In this document: piece after piece, positions 7,845-18,374 of the stretch
Layout: each line of letters starts with the position of its first letter
Position numbering within the stretch: the first letter of the stretch is position 1
Made by a program: the position numbers and the translations under genes
Assembly (NCBI GenBank): GCA_030538085.1
Contig: JAUNUR010000018.1
Coordinates: 1 to 47,170 of the forward strand
Direction of reading: 5' to 3'
DNA from: Pseudomonadota bacterium
Lineage (GTDB): Bacteria > Pseudomonadota > Gammaproteobacteria > Burkholderiales > Burkholderiaceae_C
DNA: 47,170 nucleotides
The notes under the pieces: generated by a model
What the model was told of the DNA's origin: nothing
Databases searched by the model: none
The model's input: the letters and a program-made list of their open reading frames with translations, nothing else

Positions 7845-10043
7845 ATGACCCAACGCCGTGCATTTCTTCAGTCGGTGGCCGCCACGGCCGCGCTGGCGGG
7901 CTTTCCCGCCAGCATCCAGCGCGCGCTCGCCATCCCCGCCAACAACGCCACGCGCAGCATCAAGGACGTGCAGTACGTCGTCATCCTGATGCAGGAAAAC
8001 CGTTCCTTCGACAACTACTTTGGCACTCTGGCTGGCGTACGCGGCTTCGGCGACCGCTTCACCGTGCCGCTGCCCGGCGGACGCACGGTGTGGGAACAGA
8101 AAGACGCCAAGGGCCAGCTCGTGTTGCCCTACCACCTCGACCAGACCAAGGGCAACGCCCAGCGCGTGAAAGGCACGCCCCACAGCTGGATCGACGCGCG
8201 CGACGCCTGGGCCATGGGCCGCATGGACGAGTGGGCGCGCTACAAGGAGCCGCAGTCCATGGCCTACTACGGCCGGCAGGAGCTGACGTTCCAGTTCGCG
8301 CTGGCCGAGGCCTTCACCGTGTGCGATGCCTACTACTGCTCGCTGCACGGCGGCACCAACACCAACCGCCTGTTCTTCATGACCGGCACCAACGGCCCCG
8401 GTGTCACTGGCAAGTCGATGGTCAACAACTACTGGGACGAGCTGGAGCCCGGCATGACCGGCAACAGCCCCGGCTACGACTGGACCACCTACCCCGAGCG
8501 GCTGCAGAAGGCCGGCGTGAGCTGGAAGGTCTACCAGAACATGCCCAGCAACTACACCGACAACTGCCTGGTGGGCTTCAAGCAGTACCGCAAGGCCAAC
8601 CTCGACTCCGGCAAACCCGTCTACCACGACTGGGGCAAGACCTACGTCGCGCCGGCCTACGACCCGTCCATCGACGCCGCCGTGCCGCTGTACAAGGGCA
8701 TCGCCAACACCATGCCCGACGGCGGCCTGCTGGAGAGCTTCGAGCAGGACGTCAAGGCCTCGCGCCTGCCGCAGGTGTCGTGGATCGTGGCGCCGGAAAC
8801 CTATTCCGAGCACCCCAGCCCCTCCAGCCCGATCCAGGGTGCCTGGTACACGCAGCGCATCCTGGACATCCTGACGGCCAACCCCGACATCTGGAGCAAG
8901 ACCGTCTTCATCATCAACTTCGACGAGAACGACGGCTACTTCGACCACATGCCGCCGCCCTGCGCGCCCTCGCGCCTGCCCGACGGACGCCAGCTCGGCA
9001 AGACCACGCTGCCTGACTCGGCGCTGGATGTGGAGTACTACACGCACCCCTCCTACCGCCCGCGCCAGGCCGACCCCAAGCACTGGACCAACCCCGACGG
9101 CGACTGCTATGGCCCCGGCCCGCGCGTGCCGATGTACATCATCTCGCCCTGGAGCCGCGGCGGTTGGGTCAACTCGCAGGTGTTCGACCACACCTCGGTG
9201 CTGCGCTTCCTGGAGACACGCTTTGGCGTCGCCGAGCCCAACATCAGCCCGTACCGGCGCGCCGTGTTCGGCGACCTGGTGAGCGCCTTCAACTTCGACA
9301 CGCCCAACCAGTCGCCGCTGGCCACGCTGGCCGGTCGCACCACCAAGGAGGCCGCCGACAAGCTGCGCGCAGACCAGGCCGCGCTGGCGCAGATCGCCGT
9401 GCCCTCGCCGCAGCACCTGCCGCGGCAGGCCACCGGCACGCGCCCCAGTCATGCCCTGCCCTACGAGCCGCACACCAGCGCGCGCGCCGATGCCGCCGCG
9501 CAGCGCGTGCGCCTGCTGTTCGCCAACTCGGGCAGCGCCGCCGCCGTGTTCCATGTCTACGACCGGCTGCACCTGGACGGCGCGCCGCGCCGCTACATGG
9601 TCGAGGCCGGCAAGCAGCTCGAAGACGCCTGGAGCACCGCGCAGGACGCTGGCGCCTACGACCTCTGGGTGCTGGGCGCCAACGGCTACCACCGCCGCTT
9701 CACCGGCAAGACCACTGCGCTAACGGCCGACGCCGCCCTGCCCGAAATCCAGGTTTGCTACGAAATCGAAGGTGGGAACGTGTACGTGCACCTGAAGAAC
9801 GACGGCAAGAAACCCTGCACCTTCACCGTGCAAGCCAGGGCCTACCGCAAGGACGGCCCCTGGACGCGCACGGTGGCACCGGGCGCCACGGCCCAGCTCG
9901 ACTGGAATCTGGCTGAAAGCCAGCGCTGGTACGACTTCGAGGTCCGCTGCGACGCCGACGGCAGCTGGTCGCGCCGCTTCGCCGGCCGGGTCGAAACCGG
10001 CCAGCCCGGAGTCACCGACCCGGCGATGGGCACGGGCACCTGA
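7845..10043 (+). CDS. phosphocholine-specific phospholipase C, Tat-exported
   Basis: The 732-residue product starts with a twin-arginine signal ([17 protein letters not shown]). The phosphoesterase domain follows, with the hallmark [14 protein letters not shown] near residue 50, [14 protein letters not shown], and the segment [16 protein letters not shown]. The C-terminal third contains two beta-rich repeats of the DUF756 type (about 570-650 and 655-725), as in bacterial acid-phosphatase-like PLC enzymes of Pseudomonas and Burkholderia. These cleave phosphatidylcholine or sphingomyelin outside the cytoplasm and are often induced by phosphate shortage or choline. The ATG at 7845 has GGAGATC upstream at the right distance. 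Haemolytic or non-haemolytic type cannot be decided. Its flanks (fhs and an fhs fragment) suggest a rearrangement. Confidence 0.92.
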   Translation: MTQRRAFLQSVAATAALAGFPASIQRALAIPANNATRSIKDVQYVVILMQENRSFDNYFGTLAGVRGFGDRFTVPLPGGRTVWEQKDAKGQLVLPYHLDQTKGNAQRVKGTPHSWIDARDAWAMGRMDEWARYKEPQSMAYYGRQELTFQFALAEAFTVCDAYYCSLHGGTNTNRLFFMTGTNGPGVTGKSMVNNYWDELEPGMTGNSPGYDWTTYPERLQKAGVSWKVYQNMPSNYTDNCLVGFKQYRKANLDSGKPVYHDWGKTYVAPAYDPSIDAAVPLYKGIANTMPDGGLLESFEQDVKASRLPQVSWIVAPETYSEHPSPSSPIQGAWYTQRILDILTANPDIWSKTVFIINFDENDGYFDHMPPPCAPSRLPDGRQLGKTTLPDSALDVEYYTHPSYRPRQADPKHWTNPDGDCYGPGPRVPMYIISPWSRGGWVNSQVFDHTSVLRFLETRFGVAEPNISPYRRAVFGDLVSAFNFDTPNQSPLATLAGRTTKEAADKLRADQAALAQIAVPSPQHLPRQATGTRPSHALPYEPHTSARADAAAQRVRLLFANSGSAAAVFHVYDRLHLDGAPRRYMVEAGKQLEDAWSTAQDAGAYDLWVLGANGYHRRFTGKTTALTADAALPEIQVCYEIEGGNVYVHLKNDGKKPCTFTVQARAYRKDGPWTRTVAPGATAQLDWNLAESQRWYDFEVRCDADGSWSRRFAGRVETGQPGVTDPAMGTGT

Positions 10044-10058
10044 GCTGGCGCCCGTCGA

Positions 10059-10174
10059 TTCATGCCGTCGGCCAGGCCGATGACCACGGTGGTCTTGCCC
10101 TCGCCCGCCAACGTGGGACTGGTGGCGGTGACCAGGATCAGCTTGCAGTCGAGCCGATCATCCAGTGATTGCAG
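10059..10174 (-). pseudogene. 116-bp relic of fhs
   Basis: This aligns without gaps to 7151-7266 inside fhs with about 106 of 116 positions identical, and in the same orientation. It spans the ATP-loop codons ([16 protein letters not shown] is still readable), but there is no start, no other part of the gene, and several non-silent changes. It is a remnant of a duplicated or tandem fhs gene and lies between the phospholipase stop and the ygiQ stop. Confidence 0.88.
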
Positions 10175-10179
10175 TCACG

Positions 10180-10204
10180 AGGGCGGGCACGGAGTGCCCG
10201 CCCT
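10180..10204. terminator. GC-rich hairpin between convergent plc and ygiQ
   Basis: AGGGCGGGCA (10180-10189) pairs perfectly with TGCCCGCCCT (10195-10204) around a 5-base loop. It sits between the ends of two convergent genes, where a shared terminator is expected. There is no T-tract on either side, so it may instead be a REP-like repeat that blocks exonucleases. Confidence 0.45.
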
Positions 10205-10215
10205 ACCAACAGACA

Positions 10216-12780
<2,565 letters not shown>

Positions 12781-12884
12781 GGGGTCACGGCGGTTGGCGG
12801 GCCAAAGCGCCGCCGTGTTCAGGGCGGATGGGGGCTGATTCTAGGTTTTCAGCCCTTTCCGCGCCGCCGAAGGCCCTCTCGGCC

Positions 12885-13406
12885 TCAGTGCCGCTCGATC
12901 AACTGGCCCCGCAACTCGCCCTCGGGGTAGCGGGCAGTGCGGATGTTCACGTACCACTGGCCGGCCAGCAGGTCAGCGCGCTGGCGGGGATTCAGCGTGG
13001 CGCGCCCTTCGGCGGGACTCAGCACCGAGCGGCCCAGGGACAACACGCGGGGCGCCACCTCGCCGCTCATGCCTGGGCTGTGAAAGTCGGCGGCCAGCAC
13101 CGGGCCGCTCAGGTTGCTGTAAAGAAGCTTCCACTGCAGCAAGCCGGTCTTGCGGTTGAGCACGGCCACCAGCTCGCCCTGGGCGGCGGTGAGGGCGGCG
13201 GGCACGGCCTCCAGCCCCGTCAGGCGGGCGCTGAAGGCGGCCATTTCGGGCTGGCGTGCCGGCTCCTCGGTGCGGATGGGTGGCGCCGGCTGCATGATCG
13301 GCGGGCTGGCACAAGCCGCCAGCAGGGCCAAGGCCACGCCAGACAGCGCCCACCGCGCGCGGCGGGCGGCACGAGACAGGCCATGGGGGACAAGGGATGA
13401 ATGCAT
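12885..13406 (-). CDS. CHRD-domain lipoprotein
   Basis: The 173-residue product has a basic N-terminus, a hydrophobic stretch and a lipobox (LALLAACAS), so it is likely lipid-anchored. The remainder, from about residue 55, is a CHRD domain: LTGLEAVPAALT, a central LLYSNLSGPVLAADFH and the end GQWYVNIRTARYPEGELRGQL. CHRD domains were named from chordin and occur in exported bacterial proteins without a defined function. The ATG at 13406 is chosen because the signal peptide then has normal length; 13415 is also possible. The next gene upstream encodes a paralogue, so the pair is a tandem duplication. Both are transcribed towards ygiQ. Confidence 0.8.
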   Translation of the reverse strand: MHSSLVPHGLSRAARRARWALSGVALALLAACASPPIMQPAPPIRTEEPARQPEMAAFSARLTGLEAVPAALTAAQGELVAVLNRKTGLLQWKLLYSNLSGPVLAADFHSPGMSGEVAPRVLSLGRSVLSPAEGRATLNPRQRADLLAGQWYVNIRTARYPEGELRGQLIERH

Positions 13407-13503
13407 GCTCCACATGCCGCGCACCATATCACCAGCTTTGCTGTTGACCACGGACGGCGGCGTACTGGCTGGCACCACGCGGCGGGGTTGGCTGCGCATC
13501 CTC

Positions 13504-14154
13504 TCAGCGCACCACGCGCAGTTGTCCGCGAATCTCGCCAGCCGGGTAGACGGTGGTGTACACGCTCACGTACCAGCGGCCATCGAGCAGATCCACGGCC
13601 TGGTTGGGGGTGAGCGTGGCGCGGCCTTCGTAGGTGGGGCCAAAGGGGCCAGGCCACACCATCACGCCGGGCGCGTTCTGTCCCGGATCAGCCGGGCCGT
13701 GGAACTGCACGCTGGTGATGGGGCCGCCGAGGCCGGACCACGAGGTCTTCCAGCGCAGCGTGTAGGTGTTGCTGTCGTACACGGCGTCCAGTTGCGCGGT
13801 GCCGCCACTGCGCGTGGAGGGGATCACGCTGGCGCCGTCCAGGCGCGTGGTCAGCGCCACGAGGTGGGCGCTGGGGTCCATTGGCGCGGGTGGCGTCACG
13901 GGAGTGCCCACGATCGGCGGCACCGACTGCCCAATGGGCGGCAGCGGTTGCGGCACGGGCTGCGATGGCGATACGGGCTGCGGCTGCGCCACCGACGGCA
14001 GCGGCGCCGTGGCCGGGGGCAGCGGCTGGGGCGCGCGCACGGGCGGTGGGTCGTAGCGCGGCCCCAGGTCGACCGTGGCGCAGGCGCTGGCGAGCATGGC
14101 GGCCACCAGCACGGCGGCCAAATGGCGCGATGGAACCAGGCGGATCGAACGCAT
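13504..14154 (-). CDS. CHRD-domain lipoprotein with Pro-rich linker
   Basis: The 216-residue product starts MRSIRLVPSRHLAAV with a lipobox ending ASAC, then a Pro/Gln/Val-rich linker of about 60 residues, then a CHRD domain (LTTRLDGASVIPST near 105, ending DGRWYVSVYTTVYPAGEIRGQL). The linker may span periplasm or peptidoglycan. The start at 14154 is well supported by AGGAG eight bases upstream. The CHRD part is clearly related to that of the downstream gene (shared GRATL-P-Q--DLL-G-WYV and YP-GE-RGQL patterns). Function is unknown; a role in envelope or surface structure is only a guess. Confidence 0.82.
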   Translation of the reverse strand: MRSIRLVPSRHLAAVLVAAMLASACATVDLGPRYDPPPVRAPQPLPPATAPLPSVAQPQPVSPSQPVPQPLPPIGQSVPPIVGTPVTPPAPMDPSAHLVALTTRLDGASVIPSTRSGGTAQLDAVYDSNTYTLRWKTSWSGLGGPITSVQFHGPADPGQNAPGVMVWPGPFGPTYEGRATLTPNQAVDLLDGRWYVSVYTTVYPAGEIRGQLRVVR

Positions 14155-14305
14155 GAAAAACTCCTGTATCTGATGAAAAGCTGGGTGCGATATTAAGCTG
14201 GCGCCCGTGCGGGCCGTCGCGGATACACGACCAGCATCCCCCGAAACGCGGGGCAATGCACCGCGTGCCGCCCACCTCACATCACGTGTCGTGCTGGTTT
14301 GCTTA

Positions 14306-14514
14306 TTGAGAGTTTCGTAATTCAGGACAAGCATATGCAATACCTTCACCTCATCCCGTCATTGCGGCGAAGGCCGCAATCCACACGGTGTCCGCAGGTC
14401 AACACCGTGTCAGTGTGACGCCCCATGGATTGCGGCCTTCGCCGCAATGACGAGGGAATGTGAAGGGTTTTTTCTGATGGCCCGCACTGTCGTGATTTTT
14501 GAAAACCTCAATAG
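14306..14514 (+). repeat. 208-bp long-hairpin repeat A, copy 1
   Basis: This is about 90% identical to 20971-21178. Perfect 27-bp arms at 14357-14383 and 14426-14452 enclose a second inverted repeat (ACACGGTGT and ACACCGTGT), so the centre can fold into one long hairpin of about 96 bases. The ends carry short inverted repeats (TATTGAG and CTCAATA). No protein is encoded, so it looks like a MITE or large REP-type element. It fills most of the 403-base gap between the CHRD gene and sixA. Confidence 0.85.
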
Positions 14515-14560
14515 AGCCTGTTCAATGTCTTAGCGCGAGGAGACTTTGAACAGCCTCTCA
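14514..14560. repeat. short repeat D copy with inverted ends
   Basis: GAGCCTGTTCA at the left and TGAACAGCCTCTC at the right form inverted ends around the core TTAGCGCGAGGAG. The same end sequence and CGCGAGG/CTCGCG core appear at 21838-21956 and 32412-32580. This copy abuts repeat A and runs to the sixA stop codon. Confidence 0.6.
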
Positions 14561-15019
14561 GAGCAGCTCCGCCGTCTGCACCGTCACCACCACGGTCTGC
14601 AACTGACCATCGCGCTCGCGGCTGCGCAGCCACCAGATGGAGCCTTTCTTGACGGAGCACTCGCCCTCTCCCATGCCCAGCAGGCGCGAGACGGTTTCGC
14701 CCAGCGTGGGCTGATGGCCGACGATGAGCACCGGCACCTTGGCCGAAGGCCATCCCGCGAGTTGCAGCAACTGCTCGGGGCTGGCGCCGGGGCGCAGTTC
14801 GTCGTGCAGCTTGTACTTGCGCCCCAGCGCCAACACGGTCTGCTCGGTGCGGATGGCCGGGCTGCACAGGATGCGCGCGCCTTCGGGCAGTTGCCGGTCG
14901 AGCCAGATGGCCATGCGCGCGGCCTGCTTGTCGCCACGGCGCGTCAGCGGGCGGTCCAGGTCGGTCATCATGCCCTCGGGGTCTTGCGCCTCGGCATGGC
15001 GCCACAGGATCAGGTCCAT
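14558..15019 (-). CDS. sixA: SixA-like phosphohistidine phosphatase
   Basis: The 153-residue product is a small histidine-phosphatase-superfamily enzyme. It has the phosphate-binding LILWRHAEA at the N-terminus, a conserved Arg in SPAIRTEQT, and the second catalytic His in LIVGHQPTLGE. The size and motifs match SixA, which removes phosphate from the HPt domain of E. coli ArcB and from the nitrogen PTS protein NPr; the target here is unknown. GGAGG before the ATG at 15019 supports the start. It follows ppk1 by 30 bases on the same strand, an arrangement consistent with one transcript of phosphate-related genes. Confidence 0.9.
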   Translation of the reverse strand: MDLILWRHAEAQDPEGMMTDLDRPLTRRGDKQAARMAIWLDRQLPEGARILCSPAIRTEQTVLALGRKYKLHDELRPGASPEQLLQLAGWPSAKVPVLIVGHQPTLGETVSRLLGMGEGECSVKKGSIWWLRSRERDGQLQTVVVTVQTAELL

Positions 15020-15049
15020 GGTTTCACACTCCTCCAGGTTGCTGAAAAT

Positions 15050-17101
15050 TCATGCGCGGTAGCGCTCCATCAGAGCGGATTGCGCACCAGGGCCGGGCTG
15101 CTCGCCGGGCGCGACCACGCTGCGGTAGTGCCCGCCCTCTTCCATCAGCCAGGCATCGCGCGCGTCGTGCAGGTAGGCGATCAGGCATTCGTCGATGATG
15201 CGCTGGCGCAGCACCGGGTCGGTCACCTGCCAGGCGGTCTCCACGCGGCGCAGCATGTTGCGGTTCATCCAGTCAGCGGACGACAGCCACAGCTGCTCGT
15301 CGGCATCGGCACGGAAATAGAACACTCGCGAATGCTCCAGAAAGCGGCCGATGATGCTGCGCACGCGGATGTTCGGGGTCAGCGCCGCCGGCAGCATGCA
15401 GGCGCCGCGCACGATCAGGTCGACCTTCGCACCGGCATCGCCCGCGCGCAGCAGCGCCACGATCAGCGCCTCGTCGGTCAGCGCGTTCATCTTGGCGACG
15501 ATGCGCCCATCCCGCCCACGCCGCGCCGCCGCCGCCACGGCGTCGATCTTCGCCAGCATCTGCTTGTGCAGCGTGAACGGCGCCAGCAGCATGCGCTGCA
15601 TGCGCGGCAGGCGGCTGTGGCTGGCCAGGTGCACGAAGAGCTGGTCCATGTCGGAGGTCAGGCGCGCGTCGGCCGTCAGGTAGCTGAGATCCGTGTACAG
15701 CGCCGCCGTGCGCGGGTTGTAGTTGCCGGTCGACAGATGGCCGTAGCGGCGCAACTGGCGGCCTTCGCGCCGCGTCACCAGCAGCATCTTGGCGTGAGTC
15801 TTCAGGCCCACCACGCCGTACACCACCTGCGCGCCAGCCTGCTCCAGCCGCTCGGCCCAGTTGATGTTGGCCTCTTCGTCGAAGCGCGCCTTCAGCTCGA
15901 CCACGGTCGTCACTTCCTTGCCGCGGCGCTGCGCATCGATCAGCAGGTCCATCATGCGGCTGTCGTTGCCGGTGCGGTAGATGGTCTGCTTGATGGCCAG
16001 CACGGCGGGGTCGTGCACGGCTTCGCGCAGGAAGTCGATCACGCCGTCGAAGCTTTCGAACGGCAAGTGGGTCAGCACGTCGCCCTGGCGCAGGCGCTCG
16101 AACACCGATTCACCACCCTTCAGCTGCGCCGGGTAGCTGGCGCGGTAGGGCGCGAACAGCAGCTCGGGCGCATCCACCAGCGAAATGAGCTGCTGCAGGC
16201 GCACCAGGTTCACCGGCCCTTGCACCTTGAACAGCGCCTCGGCCGGCAGCTTGAACTGGCGCAGCAAGAAGTCGGACAGCTCGTCGGAGCAGGCGGACGA
16301 CACCTCCAGTCGCATGGCCTGACCATAGGGACGCTGGTGCAGTTCCTGCCGCAGCGCGGTGCGCAGGTTCTTGACCTCCTGCTCATCCACCGACAAATCG
16401 GAATCTCGCGTGACGCGAAAGTGCGAGAAATCGCCCACCTCGCGCCCCGGAAACAGGTCCGCCAGGTGCGCGCGCACCACGCTGGAGAGCATGACGAACA
16501 GCGCCTCGCCGCCACTCACGCGCTCGGGCAGGCGCAGCACGCGCGGCAGCACGCGCGGCACCTTGACGATGGCGATCTCGTTGCGGCGGCCGAAGGCGTC
16601 CTTGCCACCCAGCTTGACGATGAAGTTGAGCGACTTGTTGGCTACCTGCGGAAACGGGTGCGCCGGGTCCAGCGCCACCGGCACCAGCAGCGGCTTGACC
16701 TCGCGCAGGAAGTAATCGCGCACCCACTTGCGCTGCGCCTCGTCGCGGTCCAGGTGCGAGACGATGCGCATGCGCCGCGCCGCCATGGCGGGCAGCAGCA
16801 CGTCGTTGAAGATGGCGTACTGGCGCTCGACCAACACGCGCGCGGCGGCCATCAGCCGGCGCATGCCACCGTTGACATCGGTGCCGGCGCGCCAGGCGCT
16901 CAGGTGCGGCTCGGCGCGCACCTCGAAGAATTCGTCCAGGTTGGACGACACGATGCACAGGTAGCGCAGGCGCTCCAGCAACGGTACATCGGGCCGCTCG
17001 GCCCAGTGCAATACGCGGTGGTTGAAATCCAGGATGCTGGCGTCGCGGTCCAGCAGCGGATAGCGTTGCAACAAGGTGGCGGCGTCAACGGCGGCGGGCA
17101 T
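15050..17101 (-). CDS. ppk1: polyphosphate kinase 1
   Basis: The 683-residue product is a full PPK1. It has the N-terminal domain (LDRDASILDFNHRVLHWAE), the helical head domain, and two phospholipase-D-like catalytic domains. The autophosphorylated His is in KTHAKMLLVTRREG (about residue 437), followed by YGHLSTGNYNPRTA. A second conserved segment is SSADWMNRNMLRRVE. It makes inorganic polyphosphate from ATP, reversibly, at the inner membrane, and is usually under Pho control in proteobacteria; no Pho box was found directly before it. The start ATG at 17101 lacks a clear ribosome site. It is downstream of the glycosyltransferase gene by 36 bases and upstream of sixA. Confidence 0.96.
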   Translation of the reverse strand: MPAAVDAATLLQRYPLLDRDASILDFNHRVLHWAERPDVPLLERLRYLCIVSSNLDEFFEVRAEPHLSAWRAGTDVNGGMRRLMAAARVLVERQYAIFNDVLLPAMAARRMRIVSHLDRDEAQRKWVRDYFLREVKPLLVPVALDPAHPFPQVANKSLNFIVKLGGKDAFGRRNEIAIVKVPRVLPRVLRLPERVSGGEALFVMLSSVVRAHLADLFPGREVGDFSHFRVTRDSDLSVDEQEVKNLRTALRQELHQRPYGQAMRLEVSSACSDELSDFLLRQFKLPAEALFKVQGPVNLVRLQQLISLVDAPELLFAPYRASYPAQLKGGESVFERLRQGDVLTHLPFESFDGVIDFLREAVHDPAVLAIKQTIYRTGNDSRMMDLLIDAQRRGKEVTTVVELKARFDEEANINWAERLEQAGAQVVYGVVGLKTHAKMLLVTRREGRQLRRYGHLSTGNYNPRTAALYTDLSYLTADARLTSDMDQLFVHLASHSRLPRMQRMLLAPFTLHKQMLAKIDAVAAAARRGRDGRIVAKMNALTDEALIVALLRAGDAGAKVDLIVRGACMLPAALTPNIRVRSIIGRFLEHSRVFYFRADADEQLWLSSADWMNRNMLRRVETAWQVTDPVLRQRIIDECLIAYLHDARDAWLMEEGGHYRSVVAPGEQPGPGAQSALMERYRA

Positions 17102-17137
17102 GACACTTCAAAAAATAGAGCATCGCCGCAGGATACC

Positions 17138-18193
17138 TCAGCCCGGCGCGGGTCGCACCGCGTTGGCGGCGCGCGCGGGCACCAGGTAGCCGCGAAACAG
17201 CCGCGCCGCCTCGTCCCAGCCAAAGCGCCGCGCATGCGTGCGGGCATCCTGGCGCGGAATGCGCAGCGCCTGCCGCACCGCGTGGTGCAGGTCGGCGTGC
17301 ATCACGCCGCCCACCGCCTGATCGGGCGCGGCGGCCAGCACCTCGGTGGGGCCATCGACCGGGTAGGCCGCCACGGGCGTGCCGGCGGCCATGGCCTCCA
17401 GCATCACCAGGCCAAAGGTGTCGGCCCGGCTGGGAAACACGAACACGTCGGCCGCCGCGTACAGCCGCGCCAGCTCCTGCCGTGGCAGCACACCCAGCCA
17501 GCGCACCCGCGGGTAGCGGGCGCGCAACTTTTCCTCCACGGGGCCAACGCCGCACACCACCTGCGTGCCGGGCAAGTCCAGTTCCAGAAAGGCCTGGATG
17601 TTTTTCTCGTACGACACGCGACCCACGAACAGGTGCAGTGGCCGCGCGATGCGCCCCAGGGGCGCGTAGTCGATGGGCTTGGGCTCGAAGCCGAACAGCT
17701 GCGTGTCCACGCCGTGCGTCCATTCGCGCAAGTTCCTGAAGCCGCGCTGCGCCAACCCCGCCGCCACGCCGCGCGTGGGCACCATCACGCCCGACGAGGG
17801 GCGATGGAAGTGACGAAAGAAGGCATAACCCCAGGGCAGCGGCAGCTTGACCGCCGCTTGCAGGATCTCGGGGAACTTGGTGTGGAAGGCGGTGGTGAAG
17901 GCCCAGCCGCGCCGCTGGCAATGGCGGCGCGCGGCCCAACCCAGCGGGCCTTCGGTGGCGATATGCACGGCATCGGGCTGCGCGCGGTCAAGCAGGCCGC
18001 GCACGACCGCGCCGGGGCGCACCGCCAGGTCGATGCCGGGGTAGCCGGGGCAGGGCCGCGTCTTGAACTGGCCGGGCTCGATGACGATCACCTCGTCACC
18101 GCCCGCGCGCAGCGCATGCACCAGTTCCACCAGCGTGGTCACCACGCCGTTCACCTGCGGCTGCCAGGCGTCCGTTACCAGGGCGATCTTCAT
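17138..18193 (-). CDS. GT4-family glycosyltransferase (Agt/MgtA-like)
   Basis: The 351-residue product starts MKIALVTDAWQPQVNGVVTT, the usual GT4 N-terminal segment with the acceptor-site glycine loop, and has the C-terminal donor-site motif SRADTFGLVMLEAMAAG near residue 275. DTFG in place of EGFG is typical of lipid-modifying GT4 enzymes such as MgtA, SqdX and the alphaproteobacterial Agt, which glycosylate diacylglycerol. The start at 18193 was chosen by family alignment; the open frame runs on upstream without similarity. The gene follows a PlcP-like phosphoesterase gene and an olsB-like gene on the same strand, with a REP hairpin in the 181-base gap. Diacylglycerol as acceptor is inferred from that context. 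Confidence 0.88.
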   Translation of the reverse strand: MKIALVTDAWQPQVNGVVTTLVELVHALRAGGDEVIVIEPGQFKTRPCPGYPGIDLAVRPGAVVRGLLDRAQPDAVHIATEGPLGWAARRHCQRRGWAFTTAFHTKFPEILQAAVKLPLPWGYAFFRHFHRPSSGVMVPTRGVAAGLAQRGFRNLREWTHGVDTQLFGFEPKPIDYAPLGRIARPLHLFVGRVSYEKNIQAFLELDLPGTQVVCGVGPVEEKLRARYPRVRWLGVLPRQELARLYAAADVFVFPSRADTFGLVMLEAMAAGTPVAAYPVDGPTEVLAAAPDQAVGGVMHADLHHAVRQALRIPRQDARTHARRFGWDEAARLFRGYLVPARAANAVRPAPG

Positions 18194-18276
18194 GGGGCTG
18201 CTTTCAAAATGAGAGCTTCGTATGCTTACTGCACAGTCGTCGCTGGCCGGTTTGTCCTGTGAGCCAGCGTGGAGAC

Positions 18277-18334
18277 GGGCTTGTCCGCGATCAGGCGGCG
18301 GCGCGGAGCGAGGCGCCGCATCGCGGGCAAGCCC
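18277..18334. repeat. REP-like inverted repeat
   Basis: Arms 18277-18291 (GGGCTTGTCCGCGAT) and 18320-18334 (ATCGCGGGCAAGCCC) pair with one mismatch. The following GCTCCCACA is the usual end of this widespread GCGGGCAAGCCCGCTCCCACA repeat. It lies between the phosphoesterase and glycosyltransferase genes and could separate their mRNA levels. Confidence 0.7.
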
Positions 18335-18374
18335 GCTCCCACAGCCCCCAATAGAGCCATCCAGGCGCACGGGT

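Noticed and set aside
7524-9692. A 722-residue minus-strand frame opposite the phospholipase gene
   Set aside because: Antisense shadow with Val/Gly/His-rich composition; the plus strand carries clear phospholipase motifs.
14546-18262. A 1238-residue open frame on the plus strand opposite sixA, ppk1 and the glycosyltransferase gene
   Set aside because: It is the His/Gln/Arg-rich antisense shadow of well-identified genes, caused by high GC; it has no recognisable domains.
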